Shown: positions 18,349-27,616, counted from the first letter of the stretch. The stretch: DNA of 64,000 nucleotides from Parvicella tangerina (GCF_907165195.1 NZ_OU015584.1:62001-126000), one strand, 5' to 3'. Numbers and translations: made by a program. The notes: generated by a model not told the origin, from the letters alone.

Positions 18349-19757
18349 AAAAGAAGATCCTCCTATACAATCCCAAAGCGGTTTTTTTTGATATGCCTCT
18401 TGCGCTATTAGCCATTGGCTCAGCCTTAGATCCAGAAAAGTACGAAGTGGTAATTGTAGATGGAAGGATTTCTAAAAGCCCTTTGCAAGATCTTGAGCAG
18501 CACGCTGAAAATGTACTTTGCCTAGGTGTAACTTGTTTAACTGGAGCTCCATTGAAGGATGCCTATGAAGTAAGTAAACAGTTTAAAGAAAAGCACCCAA
18601 CTACCCCTGTGGTTTGGGGAGGCTGGCATACATCTTTGTTCGGAAAAGAGACTTTGGAAGAGTGTGAGTTCGTGGATGTTTCTGTTCAAGGACAAGGCGA
18701 GGAAACCTTTAAAGAGCTAATCGAGTCTTTTGAGACTCAAAAACCGCTATCTGAAGTAAAGGGAATATGCTATAGAGATGGGAGTAAGGTTATCAAGAAT
18801 CCTCCGAGAGCTATGATCAACATGGATGATCTACCTCCTGTTGATTACAGCCTGATTGATGTTCCTTCTTATTTTGAGAAAAAAGATAGAAAACAGTTGG
18901 ACTATATCTCTTCGACAGGTTGCTATTTTAGATGCTCTTTTTGTGCCGACCCATTTGTTTTTCAGCGAAAATTTAGTGCAATCTCTCCTGAAAGAATGAT
19001 TGATGAAATTTCAGCGCTTTATCAGAAGTACAAGTTCACAGACATCAACTTTCAAGACGAGACCTTTTTCACTTACCCCAAGCGAATAAAAGCAATTGCT
19101 GAAGGTTTTATTGAAAGAGACATTAAAGTCTCCTGGGCGGCAACGATGCGGGCTGATCAAGGAGTACGAATACCTGAAGAGGATTATGAATTATTGGTAA
19201 AGTCTGGCTTGCGAAGGGTGTTAATTGGCGTAGAAAGTGGTTCACAGGAGATGATGGATTGGCTTTCTAAAGACATCAAAATTGAACAAGTGTGGGAGTG
19301 TGCGAGGCGCTGTAAAAAATATGGTATTAGTGTGATTTTTCCATTCATCGTTGGTTTTCCGAATGAAACAGATGCGTCTTTTGATGCATCGATACAAATG
19401 ATCAAAGAACTTTCGGCTATGAGCCCCAACTTTGAAACTCCTATTTTTTATTTTAAGCCCTATCCGGGTTCAAAGATTACGGATGACGTTACTGCTAACG
19501 GATATCAACTTCCGAAATCTATCCTTGATTGGTCTGACTTTGATTACATTGGAAGCTCTGGACCCTGGGTGAGTGATGAAAAGTACCAGTTTGTAGAACG
19601 GTTTAAGTTCTACAACAAGCTTTCCAAGAAAAGAAGATCCGTTTTGCTAAAGCCTTTAAATAAGATAGCTTTGTGGAGGTTGTCCAAGGATAAATATGGG
19701 TTTCCGATTGAGAAAATAGTAGTCGAAAAACTTAAAAAACAACAAAAGTTATCGTGA
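18345..19757 (+). CDS. B12-binding-domain radical SAM protein, rightward arm (first)
   Basis: 470 residues, starting at TTG. The N-terminal B12-binding-like domain (about 1-140) has VVWGGWHTSLFG and VQGQGEETFKEL. The radical SAM core has STGCYFRCSFC, with cysteines 193, 197 and 200, and IGVESGSQEMMDW. No DxHxxG cobalt ligand is seen. It overlaps the preceding methyltransferase and the next radical SAM gene by four bases each, so the arm is translated as one coupled unit. It resembles the BchE/HpnJ type of radical SAM enzymes; substrate unknown. Confidence 0.85.
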   Translation: MKKKILLYNPKAVFFDMPLALLAIGSALDPEKYEVVIVDGRISKSPLQDLEQHAENVLCLGVTCLTGAPLKDAYEVSKQFKEKHPTTPVVWGGWHTSLFGKETLEECEFVDVSVQGQGEETFKELIESFETQKPLSEVKGICYRDGSKVIKNPPRAMINMDDLPPVDYSLIDVPSYFEKKDRKQLDYISSTGCYFRCSFCADPFVFQRKFSAISPERMIDEISALYQKYKFTDINFQDETFFTYPKRIKAIAEGFIERDIKVSWAATMRADQGVRIPEEDYELLVKSGLRRVLIGVESGSQEMMDWLSKDIKIEQVWECARRCKKYGISVIFPFIVGFPNETDASFDASIQMIKELSAMSPNFETPIFYFKPYPGSKITDDVTANGYQLPKSILDWSDFDYIGSSGPWVSDEKYQFVERFKFYNKLSKKRRSVLLKPLNKIALWRLSKDKYGFPIEKIVVEKLKKQQKLS

Positions 19758-21265
19758 GTAAAGTCATCATTTTCAACCCAAGAAGTGCAGACGCAAAGCA
19801 TAGAATACCTAACAGTATTTTGCAAGTTGGAGCTTCAGTTGAGGGGAAGTACGATTATGTTTTTGTAGATGGAAACCTTGAGCAGGACCCTGAACAAAAA
19901 ATCATGGACCTACTATCTTCAGGTGATTTTGGGTACTTTGGAACAACAGTAATGCCAGGGCCTCAATTAAGTCAAGCGATACCAGTTACAAAAAAAGCAA
20001 AAGAGCAATATCCAGATCTTGTGACGATTTGGGGAGGTTATTTTGCTTCTAATCAATACGAGTCATGCTTAAAAAGCGGGTTTGTAGACTACATCATTAA
20101 TGGACCAGGTGACAATGCTTTTCCTGAGTTGCTGAAAACACTTGAAGCAAATAATAGTGATGTTACCAACATCAAAAACCTAATTTATTTAAGGGATGGA
20201 GTAGCTTTCAAGACAGCGAAGGAGGCTTTATTGAATCAAGACACGTTACCTCCACTCCCTTACGAAAAGCTGAATGAGCACTATGCGCTTGAGAATTATC
20301 TTGGAAAAACATTCTTAGGATCAAAGACGCTAGCATACCATAGTTCTTTTGGTTGTCCTTTTACTTGTTCATTCTGTGCTGTAGTGCCGATTTACAATGC
20401 ACGGTGGAAAGGAAAGAGTGCTTCCTTGATTGCAAAAGACGTCCTTGAATTGAAAGAAAAATATGGAGTAGATAGCGTGGAGTTTCACGACAATAACTTC
20501 TTTACTTCTCGTAAACGTGTGGTAGAGTTCGCAGAGTTAGTTAAGGAGGAAAATATTGTGTGGTGGGGTGAAGGTAGAATCGATACGTTGAATAAATATT
20601 CAGATGAAGATTTGACCCTGATGCATGAAGCGGGTTGTAAAATGATCTTCTTAGGTGCAGAAACTGGCAACGATGAGGTACTCAAGAAAATGGATAAAGG
20701 AGGTACTCAAACGGGAGATGAGATAAGAACCTTTGTGGGTAGAATGGGAAAAATCGGAATTATTCCTGAACTTTCCTTTGTTCTTGGTCTGCCTGGTGAC
20801 TCACCCCAACAGGTGATGCGTCAAATACTAGAGGATATTGAGTTCATAAAGGAAATCAAAACAATTAACCCAAAGGCAGAAATTATTATATACCTATATA
20901 GTCCGGTACCAACTGAAGGGTCTGAATTGTATGAGGAAATTAAAAAAGCAGGCTTTTCATTTCCCGAAAAGTTAGAAGATTGGCTGAGCCCGGCTTGGGA
21001 AAAGTTTGACCTGAGGAAAAACCCATTAACCCCTTGGCTAACCCCGAGAATGGTGGATAAGATTCAAAATTTTGAAACTGTTTTAAACGGTTATTATCCA
21101 ACAGCTACCGACTACAGAATCAAGGGCATCAAAAAGAAACTCTTGAGAGCTTTTTCGTGGTGGAGGTATACAACAGGTTTTTATAAGTGGCCCTATGAGA
21201 TCAAGCTAATGCATAAAGTTTGGAAGTATCGCCAGCCGGAAGAGCAAGGATTTTACATGGAGTGA
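19754..21265 (+). CDS. B12-binding-domain radical SAM protein, rightward arm (second)
   Basis: 503 residues, starting at GTG. The B12-binding-like domain covers about 1-140 (TIWGGYFASNQYE, INGPGDNAFPEL). The radical SAM core has SFGCPFTCSFC with cysteines 201, 205 and 208, and LGAETGNDEVLKKMDKG. A C-terminal extension of about 80 residues is basic and aromatic (LLRAFSWWRYTTGFYKWPYE), which could bind membrane or a lipid substrate. It is followed by a methyltransferase starting in TGATG. Substrate unknown. Confidence 0.85.
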   Translation: MSKVIIFNPRSADAKHRIPNSILQVGASVEGKYDYVFVDGNLEQDPEQKIMDLLSSGDFGYFGTTVMPGPQLSQAIPVTKKAKEQYPDLVTIWGGYFASNQYESCLKSGFVDYIINGPGDNAFPELLKTLEANNSDVTNIKNLIYLRDGVAFKTAKEALLNQDTLPPLPYEKLNEHYALENYLGKTFLGSKTLAYHSSFGCPFTCSFCAVVPIYNARWKGKSASLIAKDVLELKEKYGVDSVEFHDNNFFTSRKRVVEFAELVKEENIVWWGEGRIDTLNKYSDEDLTLMHEAGCKMIFLGAETGNDEVLKKMDKGGTQTGDEIRTFVGRMGKIGIIPELSFVLGLPGDSPQQVMRQILEDIEFIKEIKTINPKAEIIIYLYSPVPTEGSELYEEIKKAGFSFPEKLEDWLSPAWEKFDLRKNPLTPWLTPRMVDKIQNFETVLNGYYPTATDYRIKGIKKKLLRAFSWWRYTTGFYKWPYEIKLMHKVWKYRQPEEQGFYME

Positions 21266-21912
21266 TGATCAAAAAGCTTAGTGAAAAATATCAGCAATGG
21301 AACTATTTCAGAAAGTCTAAAAAAACACAAGCGTACAGTTTTAAAGGCATTAAGATAAAAATTTTACCCGGTGTTTTCTCTCCAGAAGGAACCAGAACAA
21401 CTGAGCTTTTTGCATCCTATTTACTGAATGAGGATTGGAACAAAAAAAAGGTGTTAGAGCTGGGGGCAGGATCTGGATTACTCTCTTTTTTACTTTGCCA
21501 AAAAGGTGCGGAAGTAACTGCTTCAGACATTTCGGAGAATGCAATTGATGGGATTAAGCAAAATAGCCAGGCGCTTGACTTGAATGTTCACGCCATAAAT
21601 TCAAATTTGTTCGAAAAGTTGAATGAGCGATTTGACATTATTATCATCAACCCTCCATTTTTTCAGAAAGACCCCAAAAGTATTGCAGAAAGTGCATGGT
21701 ATTGCGGGAAGAACTTTGACTATTTTATCGCGTTGTTTGAGCAATTTTCTCAGCGAGATTTAAAGGAGCAGATATGGATGATTTTATCTGAGAATGCAGA
21801 TATTGAAATGATTGAAAGTATTGCTCTTTCAAAAGGCTTGGCCATTCAGGATAAAGTGAATTTAGAGACGCATGACGAGAAGCATGTAGTTTTTAAAATA
21901 TCGAATAAATAA
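21265..21912 (+). CDS. Methyltransferase with NPPF motif, last gene of the rightward arm
   Basis: 215 residues from the ATG at 21265, which overlaps the previous stop by one base (TGATG). Motif I is VLELGAGSGLLSF; motif IV is IIINPPFF. NPPF-type methyltransferases (HemK/PrmC, RsmC and N6-adenine groups) methylate amide or amine nitrogens in proteins, RNA or small molecules, so this one may differ in chemistry from the other three in the cluster. Its last 20 bases overlap the convergent DUF5989-like gene. Confidence 0.8.
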   Translation: MIKKLSEKYQQWNYFRKSKKTQAYSFKGIKIKILPGVFSPEGTRTTELFASYLLNEDWNKKKVLELGAGSGLLSFLLCQKGAEVTASDISENAIDGIKQNSQALDLNVHAINSNLFEKLNERFDIIIINPPFFQKDPKSIAESAWYCGKNFDYFIALFEQFSQRDLKEQIWMILSENADIEMIESIALSKGLAIQDKVNLETHDEKHVVFKISNK

Positions 21913-22051
21913 AAGGAGCAACAACCGAGTTTTCTCCCAAAACTAGAATCAAAAAGAGGAGTATACAAACTAGAATTATTGGAATGAGCCAAAACTTCTT
22001 TTGCTTTTTTAGGAAGCTGAATAACTGTTTAATGATCTCGTAGCGTTGCAT
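21893..22051 (-). CDS. Small DUF5989-like membrane protein
   Basis: A 52-residue protein that is easily missed by length cut-offs. It starts in TGATG (ATG at 22049-22051), overlapping the stop of the SxtJ-like gene, and ends with TAA at 21893-21895. It has a short amphipathic start (YEIIKQLFSFLKKQKKFW), one membrane helix (LIPIILVCILLFLILVL), then GENSVVAPFIYSIF. The RKKFWL-helix-SxVAPFIY pattern is typical of DUF5989 proteins, which accompany carbamoyltransferase and SxtJ genes. Its 3' end overlaps the convergent methyltransferase gene by 20 bases. Function unknown; probably a membrane partner of the carbamoyltransferase module. Confidence 0.85.
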   Translation of the reverse strand: MQRYEIIKQLFSFLKKQKKFWLIPIILVCILLFLILVLGENSVVAPFIYSIF

Positions 22052-22431
22052 CAGAATAGCTTTTCGTGTGAAGAGTACGGTTTGCTTTTTACCCAGCCGG
22101 AACGGTACTTCTTTTTTACAAAGAAACTAATTGGTAGGAGAATAATAAAATAGATTATTCCGAGAAAGGTCGTACTTGTAATTTGACCAATAATGCTACC
22201 TATCCACATCCAAGCATACAATAGAGGATAAAGAAGTACGGGTAGAATGTAGCCGATCAAAAGAGCTGCAGAGACTGCAACGTAAAACCACTCGAAAACT
22301 GGATACTCTTTGAATGTTAGTATCGCGAATAGAGCGATCAAGATGGCAGCAAACCACCTCACGTTTCTTTTCGATCGGGCAAACGCTTTGTTTTTTTTAT
22401 GTGTGTTCTTAATCCAGTACTCTAATGACAT
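22051..22431 (-). CDS. SxtJ-like membrane protein
   Basis: 126 residues with three to four hydrophobic segments (about 26-42, 48-68, 72-90, 92-110) and a basic tail (VKKKYRSGWVKSKPYSSHEK). It matches the SxtJ family, small membrane proteins named after a saxitoxin-cluster gene and usually found next to NodU-type carbamoyltransferases. It overlaps the carbamoyltransferase gene by 23 bases and the DUF5989-like gene by one base, so the three are translationally coupled. Biochemical role unknown. Confidence 0.75.
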   Translation of the reverse strand: MSLEYWIKNTHKKNKAFARSKRNVRWFAAILIALFAILTFKEYPVFEWFYVAVSAALLIGYILPVLLYPLLYAWMWIGSIIGQITSTTFLGIIYFIILLPISFFVKKKYRSGWVKSKPYSSHEKLF

Positions 22432-24148
22432 CTTTTGAAGGTTTTACGTGTTTGTTTTCCTCTTTCATAAGTACGTAATTGTTCAACACTAAAACATCCA
22501 TGTCTGTATGAATGAAACAATTAATGGCGTCCTCTGGTGAGCACACAATGGGTTCACCCCTTAGGTTAAAAGAAGTATTAATTAGAACAGGAACTCCAGT
22601 TTTCTGCTGGAACTCTTGCAATAGGCTATGTAGTTTTTGATTGTCTTGCTTGGATACGGTTTGCACACGTGATGTATTGTCATTGTGCACACAAGCTGGT
22701 ATTTTTTGACCTGCTTTCGCATCAAACGTTTGCAACATGTATTTGGATGTGCTTATCTTTTCGAACCATTTAGGTGCTTCACTCTCAAGAACAACCGGGG
22801 CGAAAGGTCTAAAACCTTCTCTTTTCTTAATGGCTAAATTCAACCTTGATTTCATGTCCGAAGGTACGGGAGAAGCAAGAATGGAACGGTTGCCTAAAGC
22901 TCGAGGTCCAAACTCCATTTTGTCTTGAAACCAACCTACGATTTTGTGATTACTCAACTGTTCAGCAACCGTTGTTGTGAATTCATCATTGTCTAAGCAC
23001 TTGAAATTTGCGTCAAACTGGATCAAGGTATTTTCTATTTCTTGATCATTGTATGAGGGGCCCAAGTAAACCTGAGAAACTGGCGAGTCCGTTCTGTTTT
23101 GTCTCTCATTCTGACGATGATAAAAAGCCAGTGCTGCTCCTAAGGCACCTCCTGCATCACCTGCCGCTGGCTGCACCCAGAAGGTGTGATTCGGAAAACT
23201 TTCAGTTAGCTTTTGATTGGCTACACAATTTAAAGCAACACCTCCTGCAAGACAGATGTTTTTTGTGTCGTGCAAAGTGGTGGCATGTCGTATGACCTTA
23301 GCCACGGCTTCCTCGAGAACTTTTTGTACAGATGCTGCGATGTCCATATAGAACTGATCAATTTTTGATTCAGATTTACGTTTTGCTTTGCCGAGTAAAG
23401 CAATACCTTTTCTGGATAACATTTTCAAACCTCTATCAAAGTCATAATTTTCCATGGTGAGCTGAATGCTTCCCTCTTCTGATATGGAAATGAAATGAGC
23501 CTTAATAAGGTCAACATATTTCGGAGTACCGTAAGGAGCTAACCCCATGAGTTTGTATTCTCCTGAGTTTACCTTAAAACCACAGTAATAAGTGAAAGCA
23601 GAATAAAACATACCCAACGAGTGAGGATATTCCTGATAAATAAGAGGTTGAATTTGACTGTCCTTGCCTATTGCTACGCTGGTACAAGACTTTTCGCCAA
23701 CTGCATCAAGCACAATTACTAACGACTCCTCAAAGGGGGAGGGGTAGAAAGCACTCGCGGCATGAGATTCATGGTGTTCGGTAAAATAAACTTGTCCTTT
23801 ATAGTTTAATCCTTTTTGGAGGTTACGAGGGATCCAAAGTTTTTCCGAAAACCAACTTCTCATCGCCTTATTAAACGCAAGAAAACCTTTTGGTATATTT
23901 TTAATGTTCGAATCAATAATTCGTTCAAACTTCTGAAATGGTTTTTCGTAAAAAACAATAGCACCTATATCTTCAGTCGTTATGCCTGCTTCATTAAGAC
24001 AAAAGTGAACAGCATTAATGGGCAAACTTGAGTCATGTTTTATTCGCGTAAAACGTTCTTCTTGAGCAGCGGCAACGGTTTTACCATCTACGAGCAATGC
24101 CGCTGCAGAATCATGAAAATAAGCTGATATACCAAGGATATATTTCAA
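22409..24148 (-). CDS. Carbamoyltransferase (NodU/CmcH family)
   Basis: 579 residues. The N-terminal kinase-like domain starts ILGISAYFHDSAAALLVDG and includes HHESHAASAFYPSPF and GGVALNCVANQKL. The C-terminal YrdC-like domain carries QDKMEFGPRALGNRSILA and PVLINTSFNLRGEPIVCSP. The family moves a carbamoyl group from carbamoyl phosphate, through carbamoyl-adenylate, to a hydroxyl group, often on sugars. The start is TTG at 24146-24148, the natural family start. A TACCTTTG box (24166-24173, minus strand) suggests a separate promoter for this gene, SxtJ and DUF5989. Confidence 0.92.
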   Translation of the reverse strand: MKYILGISAYFHDSAAALLVDGKTVAAAQEERFTRIKHDSSLPINAVHFCLNEAGITTEDIGAIVFYEKPFQKFERIIDSNIKNIPKGFLAFNKAMRSWFSEKLWIPRNLQKGLNYKGQVYFTEHHESHAASAFYPSPFEESLVIVLDAVGEKSCTSVAIGKDSQIQPLIYQEYPHSLGMFYSAFTYYCGFKVNSGEYKLMGLAPYGTPKYVDLIKAHFISISEEGSIQLTMENYDFDRGLKMLSRKGIALLGKAKRKSESKIDQFYMDIAASVQKVLEEAVAKVIRHATTLHDTKNICLAGGVALNCVANQKLTESFPNHTFWVQPAAGDAGGALGAALAFYHRQNERQNRTDSPVSQVYLGPSYNDQEIENTLIQFDANFKCLDNDEFTTTVAEQLSNHKIVGWFQDKMEFGPRALGNRSILASPVPSDMKSRLNLAIKKREGFRPFAPVVLESEAPKWFEKISTSKYMLQTFDAKAGQKIPACVHNDNTSRVQTVSKQDNQKLHSLLQEFQQKTGVPVLINTSFNLRGEPIVCSPEDAINCFIHTDMDVLVLNNYVLMKEENKHVKPSKDVIRVLD

Positions 24149-24165
24149 AACTTAAGGAGCTAGTT

Positions 24166-24173
24166 CAAAGGTA
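24166..24173 (-). promoter_or_regulatory. -7 box of the carbamoyltransferase unit
   Basis: The minus strand reads TACCTTTG, a full match to TAnnTTTG, with TTTA 19 bases upstream as a possible -33 element. Predicted start is about 11 bases before the TTG. The 71-base gap separates this unit from the SGNH gene. Confidence 0.45.
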
Positions 24174-24219
24174 GTACTTCGCCCCTAATTTCTAAATATA
24201 TTAAGGAATTATCGAAAGG

Positions 24220-25212
24220 CTACTTGATGGTTTGCAGTACAAGCTGCCCCAGTTTGGTTTGGCCCTTGGAGTTCATATGAGGGTCATTTGGAAAGTAGAG
24301 TTGCTCGTTGGATTCTCTAAAACTGCTTAATGGGGACCACACATCGAGATGCTCATTGTCTTTCTCAAGCAGTTTTATGTTTTCAAAGAATGTAAATTGA
24401 TGCAGTGTGTTTGTGTCAAATGTAGCGCCAAGCGTTTTAAAGTTTGCGAGTTGATCTTCACTCACCTGAAAGGCGGCAGGAATGATTATGATCTGAATAC
24501 TAGCATCAACATTGACTTGGTTGATCATGTCAACAAGGTCTTTCTTTAACTGTTCAAATTCACTATCAAAGTAAGCTGAAGGATTTATGCTTTCTTGAAA
24601 GATATGAGGCGCTGAGAGAATGTAGTTTTTAACTCGCTGATTGTAGCGTTTCGGGTTAAAGGCCAAGTCGTCTTTAGGATCACTATTCTTGGTTGGTGTT
24701 TTAAACCGTCCTAGTTTGTAATTTATGTATTGAAGGGAGATGAGGTTGTCAGAGGCCCACCAGAAGAGGTTTCGCGTAAGCGACAACTTACCAAAGTTCT
24801 GAGGCCTGTTGTAATCAATCAAGTCATTTCCAACGTATAGCTGAATGATAATTTTATCGGGTTGAAATTCTTTTATGCGATCCTGAAAAAATAAGGATTG
24901 ATGGAACACACTAGTCCCGGGAATAGCGGTATTAATGATGTTATAATCCTCTAATGAATCTCTCAAGACCTTTACCCATCCTTTGGGGTCTGCACTGAAT
25001 GAGTCACCAAAAATCAAAATGGTTTTATCGTGTTCAAGACGAAGGTCTTCTTCCGGGTTGAGTGCGTTCAGCTCTGAACGATAGAAGTCAAACCAGTAAT
25101 TTCTGTAAATCAGTTCAAAAAGCAACAGCGTGATAAACAGAATAACTGTTGTTTGCCAGACTCCTTTCCAGGCTTTTTTGAGTATATTTTTATGCTTCTC
25201 TTTGAGCTTCAT
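24220..25212 (-). CDS. Membrane-anchored SGNH/GDSL hydrolase-like protein
   Basis: 330 residues. One N-terminal membrane helix (about 14-34; GVWQTTVILFITLLLFELIY) is followed by an SGNH domain: block I ILIFGDSFSADPKGW (Ser nucleophile), block III-like IIQLYVGNDLIDY, and block V FPNDPHMNSKGQTKLG with the Asp/His pair. Such proteins add or remove acyl groups on glycans, like AlgJ/AlgX or PatB types. It overlaps the O-antigen-ligase-like gene by 23 bases and lies upstream of the carbamoyltransferase unit. Acetylation or deacetylation of the polymer is inferred from context. Confidence 0.75.
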   Translation of the reverse strand: MKLKEKHKNILKKAWKGVWQTTVILFITLLLFELIYRNYWFDFYRSELNALNPEEDLRLEHDKTILIFGDSFSADPKGWVKVLRDSLEDYNIINTAIPGTSVFHQSLFFQDRIKEFQPDKIIIQLYVGNDLIDYNRPQNFGKLSLTRNLFWWASDNLISLQYINYKLGRFKTPTKNSDPKDDLAFNPKRYNQRVKNYILSAPHIFQESINPSAYFDSEFEQLKKDLVDMINQVNVDASIQIIIIPAAFQVSEDQLANFKTLGATFDTNTLHQFTFFENIKLLEKDNEHLDVWSPLSSFRESNEQLYFPNDPHMNSKGQTKLGQLVLQTIK

Positions 25213-26614
25213 TGATATCTACTGTTAAGAGAATTGCCATACTTCCGTAAACTAGAATTGCCATCTCTGCAATATCGCTAAAGGTATTGAACAACCCATG
25301 AATGTAAAAGGTGGTAAGACCAAGTAGGGAGGCCAAGATCAGCTTTTTGGTTTCCGGTTTAGACGAAGCGTGATAACGCCTAATACCGCTGCTAAGAGCA
25401 AGGAAGCTAATCGCTAAAAATAGCAGACTACTCACAATACCTTGCTCAGCAAGACGATTTAATATTTCTGAATGAGCGTTGCCTTTATCTCCCTTGTGCG
25501 TGCTAATTCGAGTCATGTATTCGGGAGTCTGAAAGTTGTCGTATAAGAATTGATAAGTACCAGGTCCAAACCCAAATATTGGTCTTTCCTCATACATTCT
25601 GTAGGCACATACCCAACGATTGATTCGTTCTAAGTTAGAGGCATCGTTTTGTAAGTTGGTAACCGAACTAAGGTGGTTGGAAATGTTATCATCATATTTT
25701 ACTTCGTTGTGTTTCAAACCATCGTAATAGTTCGAAAAGTTAACGGAAATAAAAACTGACAAGCCCACAAGTATGACTAGAATATGCTTAACCTTAAAGT
25801 GCAGTTTGAGTGAGACATATAGCGCAAAAGCAGCGATCAAACTGATCCACGCACCTCTTGAGTATGATGTAAGTACAGCCACAATTAGTGCAGCTAAAAC
25901 AAAACTGTTTAAGTATACAGTTTTTCCATTTTTCTTAAGGTTTAGTGCAAAGTATGGAATAACAAATGCGGCAATTGCACCATATTGGGTGTGATCGTCA
26001 AAAAAAGGTTGACTTACATTGAAGGAATAGTTCTGTGCGAAGCCATGTACGCCATGTTGTAGTGATGTGAACAAAATAGGTATGATCATGCCTAGCCCAA
26101 AGTAATGGAAAAGCCTTTTTTGATCACTCTTGACAGTTTGTTGAAACAAAAAGAAGAAGCCAATAAAGTAAAGGTTGTTCATGGCAAATCGTTTCAACGA
26201 AATAGCTGTGAGCTCACTATTAACAGTAGAAATAAATGTCCACATTAAATCAAGGATGAGTAGTAGGACTAACGGATGTTTCCAGCTAAACTTAGACGTT
26301 CTATAATTCATGCTTGCTTTTACAATAAAAACAAAAAGTGATAGCATGAGTAGAGGCTCTAAAGGGCTCTTCAGACTAAAGCCACCAATGATGTCTATGG
26401 AGAATGAAACCGGAGACAAAAAGGCAATGAGTAGGTAGAATCGATCTAGCTTTTTTAGTTGAAAGCTTGTGAAAGCCACTGCTAATAGAAAAAAGACCCC
26501 ATAAAAAAGTTGATGCAATTTTCCATGATACTGGAAGTAGGTCAATAAAAACCCTAGTGCTCCAATGACTAGGAGGTAGACCCAATCAATTTTTTTGTTT
26601 GCTTGAAAAAGCAC
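25190..26614 (-). CDS. O-antigen ligase / polymerase-like membrane protein
   Basis: 474 residues with about 11-12 membrane helices. It carries the Wzy_C/WaaL features: SRGAWISLIAAF, a large loop with PIFGFGPGTYQFLYDNFQ, and NAHSEILNRLAEQGIV (the conserved His/Glu region). Members polymerise repeat units or join them to a lipid carrier in the outer leaflet of the inner membrane. The start is GTG. It lies two bases after the Wzz-like gene and overlaps the SGNH gene. Confidence 0.8.
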   Translation of the reverse strand: MLFQANKKIDWVYLLVIGALGFLLTYFQYHGKLHQLFYGVFFLLAVAFTSFQLKKLDRFYLLIAFLSPVSFSIDIIGGFSLKSPLEPLLMLSLFVFIVKASMNYRTSKFSWKHPLVLLLILDLMWTFISTVNSELTAISLKRFAMNNLYFIGFFFLFQQTVKSDQKRLFHYFGLGMIIPILFTSLQHGVHGFAQNYSFNVSQPFFDDHTQYGAIAAFVIPYFALNLKKNGKTVYLNSFVLAALIVAVLTSYSRGAWISLIAAFALYVSLKLHFKVKHILVILVGLSVFISVNFSNYYDGLKHNEVKYDDNISNHLSSVTNLQNDASNLERINRWVCAYRMYEERPIFGFGPGTYQFLYDNFQTPEYMTRISTHKGDKGNAHSEILNRLAEQGIVSSLLFLAISFLALSSGIRRYHASSKPETKKLILASLLGLTTFYIHGLFNTFSDIAEMAILVYGSMAILLTVDINEAQREA

Positions 26615-26616
26615 AG

Positions 26617-27594
26617 TTAGTTTGTTCTTAGATCTGACAAAACAGACTTAATACTTAGCCTCAGAAGAATAAAACCGATACTCACAAAAGCACCAATTAA
26701 CAGGCCAAAAGTTAGGTTCCAGAAGAGCTTTGGAGAAGTAGGAGTCTCATCTGGTTTTGCCTTTGATACAACGTAAACCCCTGGAAAAGGAAGTTCAATA
26801 GTTTCTTTAACTTCTTCGTATTTACCCTTGAGTGAGTTCAAGGCATTCAGCTTAATGTAGTAATCGTTGACCTGCTTTTCTAATAAGAAACCTGGATTGC
26901 TTTTTAACGCTTTCATAATTACCGCATCTCCAGATTGTGTTTGACCAGTTTGATTCTTGAAGTTAAGTTGGTTTATTTTGTTTGAGGAAATAGGGTTTTC
27001 AGCCGAAGAACTTGAATCAAATGAAATGATTGAGATGAGCAGGTTGTCCAGTTCTTGTTGCTGGACTTCAATTTTCGATTTGATTTCAGCTTTTATCTTG
27101 GTTAAGTTGCCCACAAACATGTTTTTTTGAATGGTATCTAAATAAGCAATAGACGCATTCGCAATATCCGCTGCTAAAAACGGGTCGGTAAGGGTCACTC
27201 TTACTACAACAGATTGATATTTTGTTCTTGAAAAGGAAATATCCCTTGCGTAGTATTTGGTTAACTTACTAAACCAATCTTTCGAAGTGGTATCTAATGA
27301 ATAGTATTCGATGAGGTTAAACTCTTTGACGAGCTGATCCTTCATCATTTGAGATTCGAAAAGTTGGATGGTTCGGTCCGCTTGAACTTCGAAACCGAAA
27401 GTTGGGTTTGAAACTACTTCGTCAATACTATTCGATGAGGTTGGATAGACAATTGCTGACGCTGCATATTTTTTGGGTGTGATGAAGTAAACAACCAAGG
27501 CTAATACTCCAAAAAACAAGGTAGTGAAAACAATTTTCCACCGATTCTGGTATAGTTCAGACAGCGCTTTTTTATTGATTTTATTTTCTTCCAC
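26617..27594 (-). CDS. Wzz-type chain-length determinant protein
   Basis: 325 residues with two membrane helices (about 18-36 and 292-312) flanking a large periplasmic coiled-coil domain, the Wzz/BexC layout. Before the second helix comes a Pro-rich motif, KPDETPTSPKLFWNLTFGLL, typical of the family. There is no tyrosine kinase domain, so it is a regulator of chain length or export rather than a BY-kinase. The start is GTG. It is the first gene of the leftward polymer operon, divergent from galE. Confidence 0.85.
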   Translation of the reverse strand: MEENKINKKALSELYQNRWKIVFTTLFFGVLALVVYFITPKKYAASAIVYPTSSNSIDEVVSNPTFGFEVQADRTIQLFESQMMKDQLVKEFNLIEYYSLDTTSKDWFSKLTKYYARDISFSRTKYQSVVVRVTLTDPFLAADIANASIAYLDTIQKNMFVGNLTKIKAEIKSKIEVQQQELDNLLISIISFDSSSSAENPISSNKINQLNFKNQTGQTQSGDAVIMKALKSNPGFLLEKQVNDYYIKLNALNSLKGKYEEVKETIELPFPGVYVVSKAKPDETPTSPKLFWNLTFGLLIGAFVSIGFILLRLSIKSVLSDLRTN

Positions 27595-27616
27595 AGGAAG
27601 TGATTTAGTTTGCGAT

